64,000 nt of DNA, from positions 872,358-936,357 of the forward strand of contig NZ_REEZ01000001.1 of the NCBI RefSeq assembly GCF_003990445.1, given 5' to 3'. Shown here one piece after another: positions 16,381 through 24,985 of this stretch. The notes below the pieces were generated by a model. That model searched no databases and was not told where the DNA came from. It saw only the letters and a list, made by a program, of their open reading frames with translations. A program made the position numbers and the translations under genes. This stretch comes from Pararhodobacter zhoushanensis (lineage in GTDB: Bacteria > Pseudomonadota > Alphaproteobacteria > Rhodobacterales > Rhodobacteraceae). Numbering within the stretch: position 1 is the first letter of the stretch; every line of letters starts with the position of its first letter.

Positions 16381-17910
16381 TCAATAGGCATTTTTCGTGG
16401 TAACAAGGCTCCAGGGCGTCAAAAGCGCGATCTTGAAGTCCAGCCGCAGCGACCAGTGCTCGATGTAATAGAGGTCATGCTCGATACGCGCGCGGATCTT
16501 TTCAGGCGAGTTCATCTCACCGCGCCAGCCGTTGATCTGGGCCCAGCCGGTCACGCCCGGCTTGACCTTGTGGCGCGCCGAATAGGCCTCGGTGATCTGG
16601 TCATAGACGATATCGCCGGTGCGCGCGGTCAACGCATGCGGGCGCGGTCCGACCAGTGACAGATCGCCTTTGATCACGTTGATGAACTGCGGCAGCTCGT
16701 CGATCGAGGTCCGGCGGATGAACCGCCCCACCCGTGTCACCCGCGCATCGCCCCGGCGCACGGCCTTGACGGCGGTCGGATCGCATTGATCGACATACAT
16801 CGAGCGGAACTTGAGCACCTCGATCGGCTTGTTGTTGTAGCCGTGCCGCTTTTGCCGGAACAGCGCGGGTCCGGGCGATTCCAGCCGCACAGCCAACGCC
16901 ACCAGCAGCAAGAGCGGCGAGAAAGCGACCAGCAGAATCGACGCGAACACCACGTCAAACACCCGTTTGCGGAAGGCAGCGAAGCCATCAATCGGGCGCT
17001 TGTAGATCTCGATCAGCCGAAAGGGGCCGATATGTGAGCGCCGTTTACGGCTGAACTCGGGGATCTCGGTGCCTTCGGTGACGCGAATATCCACCGGCAA
17101 GACGAAGAGCCGGGCCAGCAGCTCGCGGATCCGCTCTTGCGAGGCCCCCCGAATCGCGATGATCACCGTGTCGATCTTGGCAAGCCGGGCGAATTCCACC
17201 AGATCGTCGATGTCCCCGGCCTTGTGGTACCCGGCGACCATGGACGGAGAACGCGGGCCGCCACGCTCATCGAAAAAGCCGCACATCCGCCGGCCCTTGC
17301 CATGCTCGCTGACGATCTCCCGCAAGAGCGGCTCCAGATCTTCGCCACCGCCGACCAGCACGATGCGATGCTCCAGCCGCCCGGTCTGCACCAGCACCGC
17401 GATCCGCACCGACAGAGCGATGCGCGAGGCCAGCATGGCGACCGCCGCGATCAGCACCCACAGGCCGACCCAACCAAAGGCCACGCGGTTCACCAGATCG
17501 ACGGACAGCAAGAGCAGGCACACCGCCCCCATACCGATGATCAGAGACACACCACCGACCACAACGCTGCGCCACAGGCTGCGCATCAGGCGAAAGCCGT
17601 AGCCCCCCGACAGCCTTGCGGCCAGCACCACGCACAGCGCCCCCATCCAGATTGCCCCGGCGCGGTCGGTTCCCTCAAGTATCACCTCGCCAACCAGCCT
17701 GTGGCTGATCATCCCGGCCACGGCCACACTCAACAGATCCAGCGCAAACTGCGCGTAGCCCAGCACCGCCGGGCGAATCGAGGGCCGGCTCAACCGCTGC
17801 GCCGCCGCCATCGCCTGACCTCCCAGCAGCCGGGAGCGCGCGCCGCCGGTCCAGGGACGGCGGCGGTGGTTCTCGGAAAACAGGCGTTTGCGCGCAAGAC
17901 TCTCAGGCAT
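16381..17910 (-). CDS. Polyprenyl glycosylphosphotransferase (WcaJ-like), exopolysaccharide initiation
   Basis: 509 residues. Transfers a hexose-1-phosphate from UDP-sugar to undecaprenyl phosphate, the first step of exopolysaccharide assembly. N-terminal four to five transmembrane helices (about 50-170), a CoA-binding-like Rossmann domain with VLVGGGEDLEPLL (about 185), a membrane re-entrant helix (about 320), then the bacterial sugar transferase domain with KFRSMYVD, RRTSIDELPQFINVIKGDLSLVGPRPHA and KPGVTGWAQINGWRGE. Start ATG 17910; a longer frame upstream runs through the RNase P RNA gene and is rejected. No other polysaccharide genes adjoin it. Confidence 0.9.
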   Translation of the reverse strand: MPESLARKRLFSENHRRRPWTGGARSRLLGGQAMAAAQRLSRPSIRPAVLGYAQFALDLLSVAVAGMISHRLVGEVILEGTDRAGAIWMGALCVVLAARLSGGYGFRLMRSLWRSVVVGGVSLIIGMGAVCLLLLSVDLVNRVAFGWVGLWVLIAAVAMLASRIALSVRIAVLVQTGRLEHRIVLVGGGEDLEPLLREIVSEHGKGRRMCGFFDERGGPRSPSMVAGYHKAGDIDDLVEFARLAKIDTVIIAIRGASQERIRELLARLFVLPVDIRVTEGTEIPEFSRKRRSHIGPFRLIEIYKRPIDGFAAFRKRVFDVVFASILLVAFSPLLLLVALAVRLESPGPALFRQKRHGYNNKPIEVLKFRSMYVDQCDPTAVKAVRRGDARVTRVGRFIRRTSIDELPQFINVIKGDLSLVGPRPHALTARTGDIVYDQITEAYSARHKVKPGVTGWAQINGWRGEMNSPEKIRARIEHDLYYIEHWSLRLDFKIALLTPWSLVTTKNAY

Positions 17911-18058
17911 AAAAGGCCCACCACCTCCGTCGCGGACACACGCGCCGGGCCACCCGGCGCGTTCCGCAGATATCAACACGTCGGACCCGCGCGATCCGGC
18001 GGGCCCTTCTTCGAGCCAGACGCTAGCGGCGCGATGAGGCGCAAATGTGGCGATTTGA

Positions 18059-18502
18059 AAGTGCGCGGATGGCCTGTAAGCCGGATTTTGTACCGGGGTT
18101 GCCCCCGGCGACGACCATTCCTCTGCCCCATCCGTTACCGGAGGGGTCAAGCTGCCAACCCGGGCCTCTGGGCTGAGACGTCCCTGCGGCGATATCGGTC
18201 CCGATCCGAAGACCGGGTCGATCATGCCCGCGCGAGGCCCCTATTCGGCATTGCTCCTGGTGGGGCTTGCCTTGCCGGTCCGGTTGCCCGTCCCGCGGTG
18301 GGCTCTTACCCCACCGTTTCACCCTTACCCACGTCTGCCGCGCCAAAAGCGAACCTCTGGTTCGGCGGGCGGGGGCGGTCTGTTCTCTGTGGCGCTTTCC
18401 CTCGGGTTGCCCCGGCCGGGCGTTACCCGGCACCGTTGTCTCATGGAGTCCGGACTTTCCTCGGATCGCAAGACCCGCGGCCGTCCAGCCATCCGCACCC
18501 GC
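18059..18502 (-). ncRNA. rnpB: RNase P RNA (type A)
   Basis: Minus-strand RNA with hallmark conserved blocks: GAGGAAAGTCCGGACTCC near the 5' end, CACAGAGAACAGACCGCC in the core, GGTAAGGGTGAAA and the L15 loop GGGGTAAGAG for tRNA CCA binding, and GGCTTACAGGCCATCCG at the 3' end. GTGCGGATGG at the 5' end pairs with CCATCCGCGCAC at the 3' end (P1), setting the ends at about 18502 and 18059. A 9-bp hairpin at 17941-17961 lies further downstream. Confidence 0.95.
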
Positions 18503-18602
18503 TTCTCCTACGCGCGCGCTTGCCAACCGTCAACGCCCGTTGCGTAGCCGGGCAAGGGGGGCCTTCAGCCCCCCTCTTTGGCTTACGCCAAATTCACCCC
18601 CC

Positions 18603-18674
18603 GAGGATATTTGAGGCATAAAGTTGCAGGGTTAACGAAGGGTTAAGCCCCAACTTTATGCCTCAAATATCCTC
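18603..18674. repeat. Perfect 24-bp inverted repeat with a CtrA-like box in its loop
   Basis: Arms 18603-18626 and 18651-18674 are perfectly complementary (outer end GAGGATATTTGAGG, inner end ATAAAGTTG), with a 24-nt loop. The loop holds TTAA-N7-TTAA (18632-18646), the CtrA consensus spacing. The outer ends carry the AAATATCC mark of the mosaic intergenic repeat, and G/C-rich hairpins of that family continue to about 18770. Nearest gene start is rnpB, about 100 bp away. Confidence 0.85.
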
Positions 18675-18775
18675 CAGGAGGGTCCGGGAGGATGGAAAAT
18701 CCTCCCGGGCGGGTCTGGGCGGCAGCCCAGAGCGGCGCGAGGCCCCCTCAACGGGGGCCGAGCGCCGCCGCTCCC

Positions 18776-19762
18776 TCACAGCATTCCTGGCAACACCTGA
18801 TCGGGCGGGCGGTGGCCGTCGGCGAAGGTCTTGATGTTCAGGATCACCTTCTCGCCCATCTCGACCCGGCCCTCCAGCGTGGCCGAGCCCATATGCGGCA
18901 ACAACACCACATTCGGCAGCTCGCGCAGGCGCGGGTTCACCTCGTGGCCGCGTTCGAACACGTCGAGCCCGGCCCCGGCGATCTCACCGGCGCGCAGCAT
19001 GCGGGTCAGGGCGTTTTCGTCCACAACCTCGCCACGTGAGGTGTTCACGATCACCGAGGTCGGTTTCATCAGCTTCAGGCGCCGCGCGTTCATCAGATGG
19101 AAGGTCGAGGGCGTATGCGGGCAGTTGATCGAGATGACATCCATCCGCGCGACCATCTGGTCGAGGCTTTCCCAATAGGTCGCCTCGAGCGGCGCTTCGA
19201 CCTCAGGGCGCAGGCGCTTGCGGTTGTGATAGTGGATCTGCATCCCGAAGGCCTGCGCGCGCCGCGCTACCGCCTGACCGATGCGCCCCATGCCCAGAAT
19301 GCCCAGCCGTTTTCCACCGATCCGGCTGCCCAGATTGGCCATCGGCGACCAGCCCGGCCAGTCCCCCGCCTGCATCAGCGCCAGCCCTTCGGGGATGCGC
19401 CGGGTCACCGACAGCATCAGCGCCATGGTCATATCGGCGGTATCCTCGGTCACCACACCGGGCGTATTCGACACCAGGATCCCGCGCTGGCGGGCCGATT
19501 GCACGTCGATATGGTCGATACCGGCACCATAATTCGCGATCAGTTTCAGCTTCTCGCCCGCGCGGGCCAGCATGCTGGCGTCGATATGGTCGGTCAGCGT
19601 CGGCACCAGCACATCGGCGCGCTCCATCGCCGCGATCAGCTCGTCGCGGGTCATCGGCGTCTCGTCGTCGCGCAGCTCGGCGTCGAACAATTCCTTGAGC
19701 CGGGTCTCGACGGGATCGGGCAGGCGTCGCGTCACGACAACACACAGGCGTTTGAGGGGCAT
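18776..19762 (-). CDS. D-2-hydroxyacid dehydrogenase (glyoxylate/hydroxypyruvate reductase type)
   Basis: 328 residues. NAD(P)H-dependent reduction of glyoxylate or hydroxypyruvate is the likely role. Rossmann motif LGILGMGRIGQAVARR (about 153-168), NYGAGIDHID, catalytic Arg in VNTSRGEVVDE, Glu in GLDVFERGHEVNP and His in LLPHMGSAT. HNRKRLRPE after the second strand suggests NADPH preference through Asn-Arg-Lys. Start ATG 19762 has AGGAGG upstream. Its end runs into repeat sequence beside the 24-bp inverted repeat. Confidence 0.88.
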   Translation of the reverse strand: MPLKRLCVVVTRRLPDPVETRLKELFDAELRDDETPMTRDELIAAMERADVLVPTLTDHIDASMLARAGEKLKLIANYGAGIDHIDVQSARQRGILVSNTPGVVTEDTADMTMALMLSVTRRIPEGLALMQAGDWPGWSPMANLGSRIGGKRLGILGMGRIGQAVARRAQAFGMQIHYHNRKRLRPEVEAPLEATYWESLDQMVARMDVISINCPHTPSTFHLMNARRLKLMKPTSVIVNTSRGEVVDENALTRMLRAGEIAGAGLDVFERGHEVNPRLRELPNVVLLPHMGSATLEGRVEMGEKVILNIKTFADGHRPPDQVLPGML

Positions 19763-19919
19763 GGAAACCTCCTTGGGTCTTTCAAATCAGGCCACTTGCT
19801 GGCAAAGTGGCTCAGAGCGAACCGAGGCACAAGCTCTCCGCGCAACCCGAGACGAAATAAAATTACCCGGGAGCGGACGGCACAGACAGACCCGCCGCAA
19901 GCGGGCCGGGCAGGACAGG

Positions 19920-20444
19920 ATGCGAGCAGCACTCCGTATTATCGCCGTGGCGGCAGGTGCTGCGCTTTGCGGCAGTGCTTTTGCCCAGGACGCCCCGACC
20001 GCCGCGCCGACGCAGGTTGTCGGCTCAGAAACCGGCTTGCCCCTCCCCCGCTATGTCTCGCTCAAGACGTCCCGCGCGCGGGCGCGGCGAGGCCCGTCTG
20101 AAACGCACCGTGTCGACTGGGTTTATACCCGCCGCGACCTGCCGCTGCGCGTTACCGGTGAGTTCGAGCATTGGCGGCGGGTCGAGGATTCCGAAGGCGA
20201 AGGCGGCTGGATCAACTATGCGCTGCTGTCCGGCGTGCGGACGGTTCTGGTCCAGCAGGACATGACGCCGATGCGTGCTCGCCCGGCGCCGAATGCGCCG
20301 GAACTGGCCTATCTGGAAGCCGGGGTTGTCGCCCGGATCATGGAATGCGACCCGTTATGGTGCCGCGTGTCGATCGACGGGACGCGCGGCTGGGTTGATC
20401 GCACGGTGCTTTGGGGGGTGGACCCCGGCGAGGTTCTGAACTGA
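19920..20444 (+). CDS. Exported SH3-domain protein
   Basis: 174 residues. Signal peptide of about 22 residues (RIIAVAAGAALCGSAFA). Two SH3b-like stretches follow: PLPRYVSLKTSRARARRGPSETHRVDWVYTRRDLPLRVTGEFEHWRRVEDSEGEGGWI, then MTPMRARPAPNAPELAYLEAGVVARIMECDPLWCRVSI-type residues ending GWVDRTVLWGV. Such proteins are common in Rhodobacterales, periplasmic, and probably bind cell wall. Start ATG 19920. Function unproven. Confidence 0.8.
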   Translation: MRAALRIIAVAAGAALCGSAFAQDAPTAAPTQVVGSETGLPLPRYVSLKTSRARARRGPSETHRVDWVYTRRDLPLRVTGEFEHWRRVEDSEGEGGWINYALLSGVRTVLVQQDMTPMRARPAPNAPELAYLEAGVVARIMECDPLWCRVSIDGTRGWVDRTVLWGVDPGEVLN

Positions 20445-20496
20445 TCACGTAACGGCGCAGTGGACGCCCCTGCCCCCGTCCCGCTACGGTGCCGCC

Positions 20497-22458
20497 ATGC
20501 ACAATGACGTGACCGAAAAGCTGACGCGCGCCGGGTTGAACCTGATCCAGCAGGCCCTGTCGATCTTTGACAGCGACCTGCGTCTGGCGGTGTGCAACCA
20601 GCGCTATCAGGAGATGTTCGGCCTGCCCGATGCGCTGGTCCGTCCGGGTGCCAGTTTCCACGACACCATCCATTATCTGGTCCATGCGGGCGAATACGGT
20701 CCGCAAGACGACGCTGACGAGGCCGTCCGCCAACGCGTCGAGATCGCCCGCGACTTTCGCCCGCATTACATGGAGCGCCAGCGCGCCAGCGGGCGGTGGG
20801 TCGCGGTCGAGGGTGCGCCACTGGCGCAGGGTGGCTGGGTGACGGTTTACACCGATATCACCGAGATCAAGCTGCAAGAGGAACTTCTGCGCGCGCGGTC
20901 CGAGGAACTCTCGGGCCAGCTTGTTGCCCATGCCGAGCGGCTGGGTCTGGCCAACCGGCAGCTTGCCTCGGCCAACATGATGCTGGAGGAGACCCAGCGC
21001 GAGTTGACCGAGATGGAAGCGCGCACCCGGCTGGTCACGGAAATGATGCCCGCCCATATCGCGCATGTGGACCGCAGTCTGGTCTATACCTACTCGAACC
21101 GGCGGCTGTCGTCAGTGATGCCGGGTACGCCCTCGAGCGTGGTGGGGTTGCATGCGTCGGTCGCGCTGGGGCCGGTGACCTTTGGCCGCATCCTGCCCTA
21201 TCTGCTCACGGCGCTGGACGGGGAAAGCGCGGTCTGCGAGATCACCCACGAAGACAGCGGACGCCGGGTGCGGGTGGCGCTGACCCCGGACCCGGGACGC
21301 GACACCGCAGGACGCGAGGCGGGCGGCGGGGTTTATATCCTGTCGACCGACATCACCGGCGAGACACAGGCGCGCGCGGCGCTGACCCAGACCCGCAAGC
21401 GCGAGCTGGCAGCGCAGCTCACGTCAGGCCTGGCGCATGATTTCGCCAATCTGTTGACCATCATTCTGGGATTGCAGGGCAAGCTGGACCGCCTGCCTGA
21501 CCTGCCGCCCGAGGGTGCCGATCTGGTGCGCGCCACGCTGGCCGCCGCCCGGCGTGGCGGGACGCTGCTGCGCCGGATCGGCGAGATATCCGGCGCGCGC
21601 ACCTTGCGGGCCGAGCCGACCGATCTGGAGCCGTTGCTCGATGATTTGCAGATGATGGCCTCGCCCTCGCTGCCCGAGCAGACCCGGCTGCTGATTGATC
21701 TGGAGCCCGGTCTGGGCCGCCTGATGCTGGACGCGGGCGCGGTACAGGATGCGCTGCTGAACCTGATCCTGAACGCCCGCGATTCGATTGCGACGCGCAG
21801 CGAGCACGGGGCGATCCGGCTGAGCGCGCGTCTGGTACAGGACACCTGGCTGGAGCTGGAGGTCGAGGATGACGGCCCGGGCTTTTCCGACGAGGCGCTC
21901 AAACGCGGGCTCGATCCGTTCTTTACCACCAAGGGCGGCGAAGGCTCGGGGCTGGGGCTGGCGATGGTGTTCGATCTGGCGACGCTCTCGGGCGGGTCGG
22001 TGCGGTTGAGCAACCGCGACAGTGGCGGCGCGCGGGTGGTGTTGCGCCTGCCCCTGCGTCCGGCAACCGAAGCCTGCGCGGCCGAGACGCGGCTGGTGCT
22101 GCTGGTCGAGGACAGCCCCGAGATCCGCACCCATGTGCGCGAGATGCTGATGGGGCTGGGGCATCAGGTGATCGAGGCCGAAACCGCCGCCGATGCCGAG
22201 GCGCTGGCACTGCTGCCCGAGGTCGGGCTGGTGCTGTCGGACATCCAGCTCAAGGGCGGTGCGACCGGGCTTGACCTGCAAACGGCGCTGGCGGCCACGC
22301 GACCGGGGCTGGCCGTGGGGCTGATGACGTCGTTGCCGCCCGCGCATCCGCTGCATGTGCAAGCGGCCTCGGTTGGGGTCTTGCCCAAACCCTTCGATCC
22401 GGGCGATCTGGAAAACTTCCTGCGCCGCGTTACCCATCCCGCCGTCAGCGGCCCCTGA
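20497..22458 (+). CDS. Hybrid sensor histidine kinase with PAS domains
   Basis: 653 residues, no transmembrane helix, so cytosolic. Order: PAS with ALSIFDSDLRLAVCNQRYQEMFGLP (about 20-125), coiled coil (about 125-175), second PAS (about 180-290), HisKA with GLAHDFANLL (His about 314), and ATPase with N box LNLILNARDSI (about 420), G1 VEDDGPGF (about 455), F DPFFTTK and G2 GSGLGLAM. C-terminal receiver (about 535-645) has the phosphoacceptor Asp in LVLSDIQLKGG (about 580) and Lys in LPKPFD. It is followed by a response regulator gene and neighbours the flagellar block; the signal is unknown. Confidence 0.9.
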   Translation: MHNDVTEKLTRAGLNLIQQALSIFDSDLRLAVCNQRYQEMFGLPDALVRPGASFHDTIHYLVHAGEYGPQDDADEAVRQRVEIARDFRPHYMERQRASGRWVAVEGAPLAQGGWVTVYTDITEIKLQEELLRARSEELSGQLVAHAERLGLANRQLASANMMLEETQRELTEMEARTRLVTEMMPAHIAHVDRSLVYTYSNRRLSSVMPGTPSSVVGLHASVALGPVTFGRILPYLLTALDGESAVCEITHEDSGRRVRVALTPDPGRDTAGREAGGGVYILSTDITGETQARAALTQTRKRELAAQLTSGLAHDFANLLTIILGLQGKLDRLPDLPPEGADLVRATLAAARRGGTLLRRIGEISGARTLRAEPTDLEPLLDDLQMMASPSLPEQTRLLIDLEPGLGRLMLDAGAVQDALLNLILNARDSIATRSEHGAIRLSARLVQDTWLELEVEDDGPGFSDEALKRGLDPFFTTKGGEGSGLGLAMVFDLATLSGGSVRLSNRDSGGARVVLRLPLRPATEACAAETRLVLLVEDSPEIRTHVREMLMGLGHQVIEAETAADAEALALLPEVGLVLSDIQLKGGATGLDLQTALAATRPGLAVGLMTSLPPAHPLHVQAASVGVLPKPFDPGDLENFLRRVTHPAVSGP

Positions 22459-22483
22459 CCGACCCGTTTCACAAGGACGCCTG

Positions 22484-23188
22484 ATGTCGCAACCCCATGT
22501 CGCCATTCTCGATGACGAGGCCGAAATCCGCCGCATTCTGGCCGATGCGCTGAGCGAGGCCGGGTTTCGCACCTCGACCTATTCGCGCGCGACCGAATTC
22601 GAGGCGGCGCTCAAGCGCACCGCGCCCGATGTGTGTCTGGTCGATCTGGGCCTGCCCGACCGGGACGGTCTGGCGCTGGTGCACCGGCTGGCGCTGGAAT
22701 CGGGTGCGACGATCATCATCATCTCGGGCCGCGCCAACATCAACGACCGGGTGACGGGGCTCGAGCTGGGGGCGGATGACTATATCATCAAGCCGTTCGA
22801 GCCCGCCGAGGTCGTCGCCCGCATCCGCGCCCGTCTGCGCAAATCGCGCCCGACGCCGGACAGTGCCGGGTCGGTGGCGCGGTTCAACGGCTGGGAGGCG
22901 CAGTTCGACCGCTACATGCTGCGCGGCGGCGACGGCGTGGAGACGCCGTTCAGCCACGCCGAGGGCGAGGTGCTGCGGATGTTTCTGGAAGCGCCCAAAC
23001 GCCTGATCTCGCGCACGCAGATGCAGGAATCGCTGGGCGGCGCGGCGGGTGAAAGTTTCGACCGGGCGATGGATGTGCGCATCTCGCGGCTGCGGGCCAA
23101 GCTGGGGGAAGATCCCAAGAACCCGCGCCTGATCAAGACGATCTATGGGGCCGGGTATATCTTTCTGGGCGATGTAAGCTGGAGTTGA
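22484..23188 (+). CDS. OmpR/PhoB-type response regulator
   Basis: 234 residues. Receiver domain with acidic pair Asp10-Asp11, phosphoacceptor Asp54 (VCLVDLGLPDRDG) and Lys in YIIKPFEPAE. C-terminal winged helix (about 135-230) with FSHAEGEVLRMFLEAPKRLISRTQM and the DVRISRLRAKLGEDPKNPRLIKTIYGAGYIF signature. Starts 25 bp after the hybrid kinase stop, so probably its partner. Start ATG 22484 with AGGA upstream. Confidence 0.92.
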   Translation: MSQPHVAILDDEAEIRRILADALSEAGFRTSTYSRATEFEAALKRTAPDVCLVDLGLPDRDGLALVHRLALESGATIIIISGRANINDRVTGLELGADDYIIKPFEPAEVVARIRARLRKSRPTPDSAGSVARFNGWEAQFDRYMLRGGDGVETPFSHAEGEVLRMFLEAPKRLISRTQMQESLGGAAGESFDRAMDVRISRLRAKLGEDPKNPRLIKTIYGAGYIFLGDVSWS

Positions 23189-23299
23189 GCCAAGGCAGAC
23201 CGGCGCGAGGGGGCATCTTGCGTCGCGGGCAAACCTCCACTGGAATTTGCCTAATCGCTCCTCACCCCTCGCGCCGGGTGGGTTGCCACCCACACCCGC

Positions 23300-23348
23300 T
23301 TCAAGGGGGACGCACGCGCCCCCCTTGAAAATCCCCCCGTGGATATTT
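23300..23348. repeat. Mosaic intergenic repeat, copy d
   Basis: TTCAAGGGGG (23300-23309) pairs with CCCCCTTGAA (23320-23329), followed by AATCCCCCCGT and GGATATTT (23341-23348). Its reverse complement is almost the same as the first part of copy a at 3285. It lies about 20 bp past the fliP stop. Confidence 0.75.
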
Positions 23349-23368
23349 GGGGACAGATGATGGCGCGT

Positions 23369-24106
23369 TCAGAAGTAGCCCCGGACAAGCGAGGCACTGA
23401 CCAGGGTCCAGCCGTCGGCCACCACAAAGAACGCCAGCTTGAACGGCAGCGAGACCACCGCGGGCGGCACCATCATCATCCCCATCGACATCAGCACTGC
23501 CGCGACCACCAGATCAATGATCAGGAACGGCAGGAAGATCACGAAGCCGACCTCGAATGCGTGCGACAGTTCCGAGAGCAGGAAACTGGGCACCAGCACC
23601 GACAGCGGACCGTCGGGCGAGAAGAGCGGCGCATCGGGGCGCAGCTGCGCCAGCCCCTCCCAGGTACCCGGATCCACGCGGGCGGCCATGAAGATGCGGA
23701 ACGGTTCGATGGCCCGGGTGAGGGCTTCCTCGACGCCGATCTGCCCGGCTTCCAGCGGGACGACACCGGCGGTCCAGGCGGCAGTGAAGACCGGCTCCAT
23801 GACGAAATAGGTCAGGAACATTGCCAGCGTGGTCAGCAGCATGCCCGGTGGCGATTGCTGCAGGCCGATGGCCTGCCGCAGGATCGCCAGCACGGTGACG
23901 ATGAAGGGAAAGCAGGTCACCATGATCAGCAGCCCGGGCACGAGGCTGAGCAGGGTGAGCAGCACCAGCAGCTGCACCGAGCGCACGGCCAGACCGCCCC
24001 CCTCGCCCAGCGAGAGCGTCAGTTCCTGCGCGGTGGCCGCGAGGGGCAAGACCAGCACCAGTGCCGCCAGCAGCACGGCGAGGATGCCCCGCGCCGCCAT
24101 GCTCAC
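23369..24106 (-). CDS. fliP: Flagellar export pore protein FliP
   Basis: 245 residues. Core of the flagellar type III export gate in the inner membrane. Signal-like N-terminus (ILAVLLAALVLVLPLAATAQ), then the conserved LLVLLTLLSLVPGLLIMVTCFPFIVTVLAILRQAIG-type helices, FVMEPVFTAAW, and the FliP signature VPSFLLSELSHAFEVGFVIFLPFLIIDLVVAAVLMSMGMMM. Start may be GTG 24106 or ATG 24100; both overlap or abut the fliN stop. Last gene of fliF-fliH-fliN-fliP. Confidence 0.95.
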   Translation of the reverse strand: MSMAARGILAVLLAALVLVLPLAATAQELTLSLGEGGGLAVRSVQLLVLLTLLSLVPGLLIMVTCFPFIVTVLAILRQAIGLQQSPPGMLLTTLAMFLTYFVMEPVFTAAWTAGVVPLEAGQIGVEEALTRAIEPFRIFMAARVDPGTWEGLAQLRPDAPLFSPDGPLSVLVPSFLLSELSHAFEVGFVIFLPFLIIDLVVAAVLMSMGMMMVPPAVVSLPFKLAFFVVADGWTLVSASLVRGYF

Positions 24107-24396
24107 AGCCCGTTCGACAGATCGGCGACCTCGGTCAGGCGGACGGCCATCTGCCCGGCCTGATCGCCCTCGAGCTCCTCAAGCACGCCGCGCGCGATCA
24201 GGCGGTCACCGACATAAAGCTCGACCGGGTCTTCGACCCGGCGGTCCAGCGGCAGCACCGACTCGCGTTGCAGGCGCAGCAGATCACGCACCAGCGGCCG
24301 GGCACGTCCCACCGCGACGACGATCTCGATGGGAACCTGGGTGAACGCGCCGCTGCCGAGGCTGGCGGCGGGAGTGGCGGTTTCGGTGTCAGGCAA
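24103..24396 (-). CDS. fliN: Flagellar motor switch protein FliN (SpoA domain only)
   Basis: 97 residues, essentially one SpoA domain: QVPIEIVVAVGRARPLVRDLLRLQRESVLPLDRRVEDPVELYVGDRLIARGVLEEL-type residues, with the VELYVGDRLIARG strand pair. Part of the C-ring that controls rotation and export. Shorter than enteric FliN (about 137 residues) because the N-terminal extension is missing, as is usual in this order. Overlaps fliH at its start and fliP at its stop. Confidence 0.92.
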   Translation of the reverse strand: MPDTETATPAASLGSGAFTQVPIEIVVAVGRARPLVRDLLRLQRESVLPLDRRVEDPVELYVGDRLIARGVLEELEGDQAGQMAVRLTEVADLSNGL

Positions 24397-24985
24397 GCTG
24401 GCTCTCCTCGGTCTGGATCAGGTAAAAACGGTCGATGGCGCGGCGGATTTCCTCGGCTGCGTGGGTCAGGTCGATATGCGTCTCGGCCTCACCCAGCACG
24501 AAGAGCGCCTGTCCTTCGGCCAGATCGTCGGTCTCGACCAGATCGAGCGGCGGCAGCACGAGCCCCTCGAACGCGGCGAGATAGGCGTCGCGGCTGCCTG
24601 ACGGGACGCGCAGGGTAAGCGGCGCGTCCGCCGCGCCATGGGCCAGCGGCGTGAGATGTTCGATCGCCAACGGGACGATGGAGGCGCGCGCCAGCGTCGG
24701 CAGCACACAACTCAGCATGCCCTCAAGCATCGGAAGCAGCGCCTTGAGCACATGGCCACGCGCCTCATGGTACGTGAAATTGAGCTGTTCGGCCTGACGC
24801 TCGATGGCCTCCCGGCGGGTGGACTCATCGGTTTGCACCTGCTGACCGCCATCATCCCATCCCGCCAGATACCCGCGCTCATAGGCGTTGAGGCGAATAT
24901 CCTCGATCTCTTCGGGCATCAGCAGCGCCGGGCCTTCCGGCGTGTCGGCAGTTTCAAAGACCTCAAGCTTCAGGGGGTGCGGCAT
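24389..24985 (-). CDS. fliH: Flagellar assembly protein FliH-like
   Basis: 198 residues with weak but consistent FliH/YscL character: N-terminal FTEAD-like acidic segment, the Gly-containing helix ERGYLAGWDDG, a long helix (about 50-100), then a VLPTLARASIVPLAIEHLTPL helix and an alpha/beta end. FliH binds and restrains the FliI export ATPase. fliI is not beside it, and none is present in the window. Position between fliF and fliN supports the call. Confidence 0.75.
   Translation of the reverse strand: MPHPLKLEVFETADTPEGPALLMPEEIEDIRLNAYERGYLAGWDDGGQQVQTDESTRREAIERQAEQLNFTYHEARGHVLKALLPMLEGMLSCVLPTLARASIVPLAIEHLTPLAHGAADAPLTLRVPSGSRDAYLAAFEGLVLPPLDLVETDDLAEGQALFVLGEAETHIDLTHAAEEIRRAIDRFYLIQTEESQLA

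Noticed and set aside
17911-18225. N-terminal extension of the glycosylphosphotransferase frame
   Set aside because: It runs through the 3' part of the RNase P RNA gene, and no family member has such a start; ATG 17910 is suitable.
18627-18650. Replication origin or DnaA-box cluster near the inverted repeat
   Set aside because: TTAA-N7-TTAA is present but no DnaA boxes, parA/parB or dnaA context was seen.
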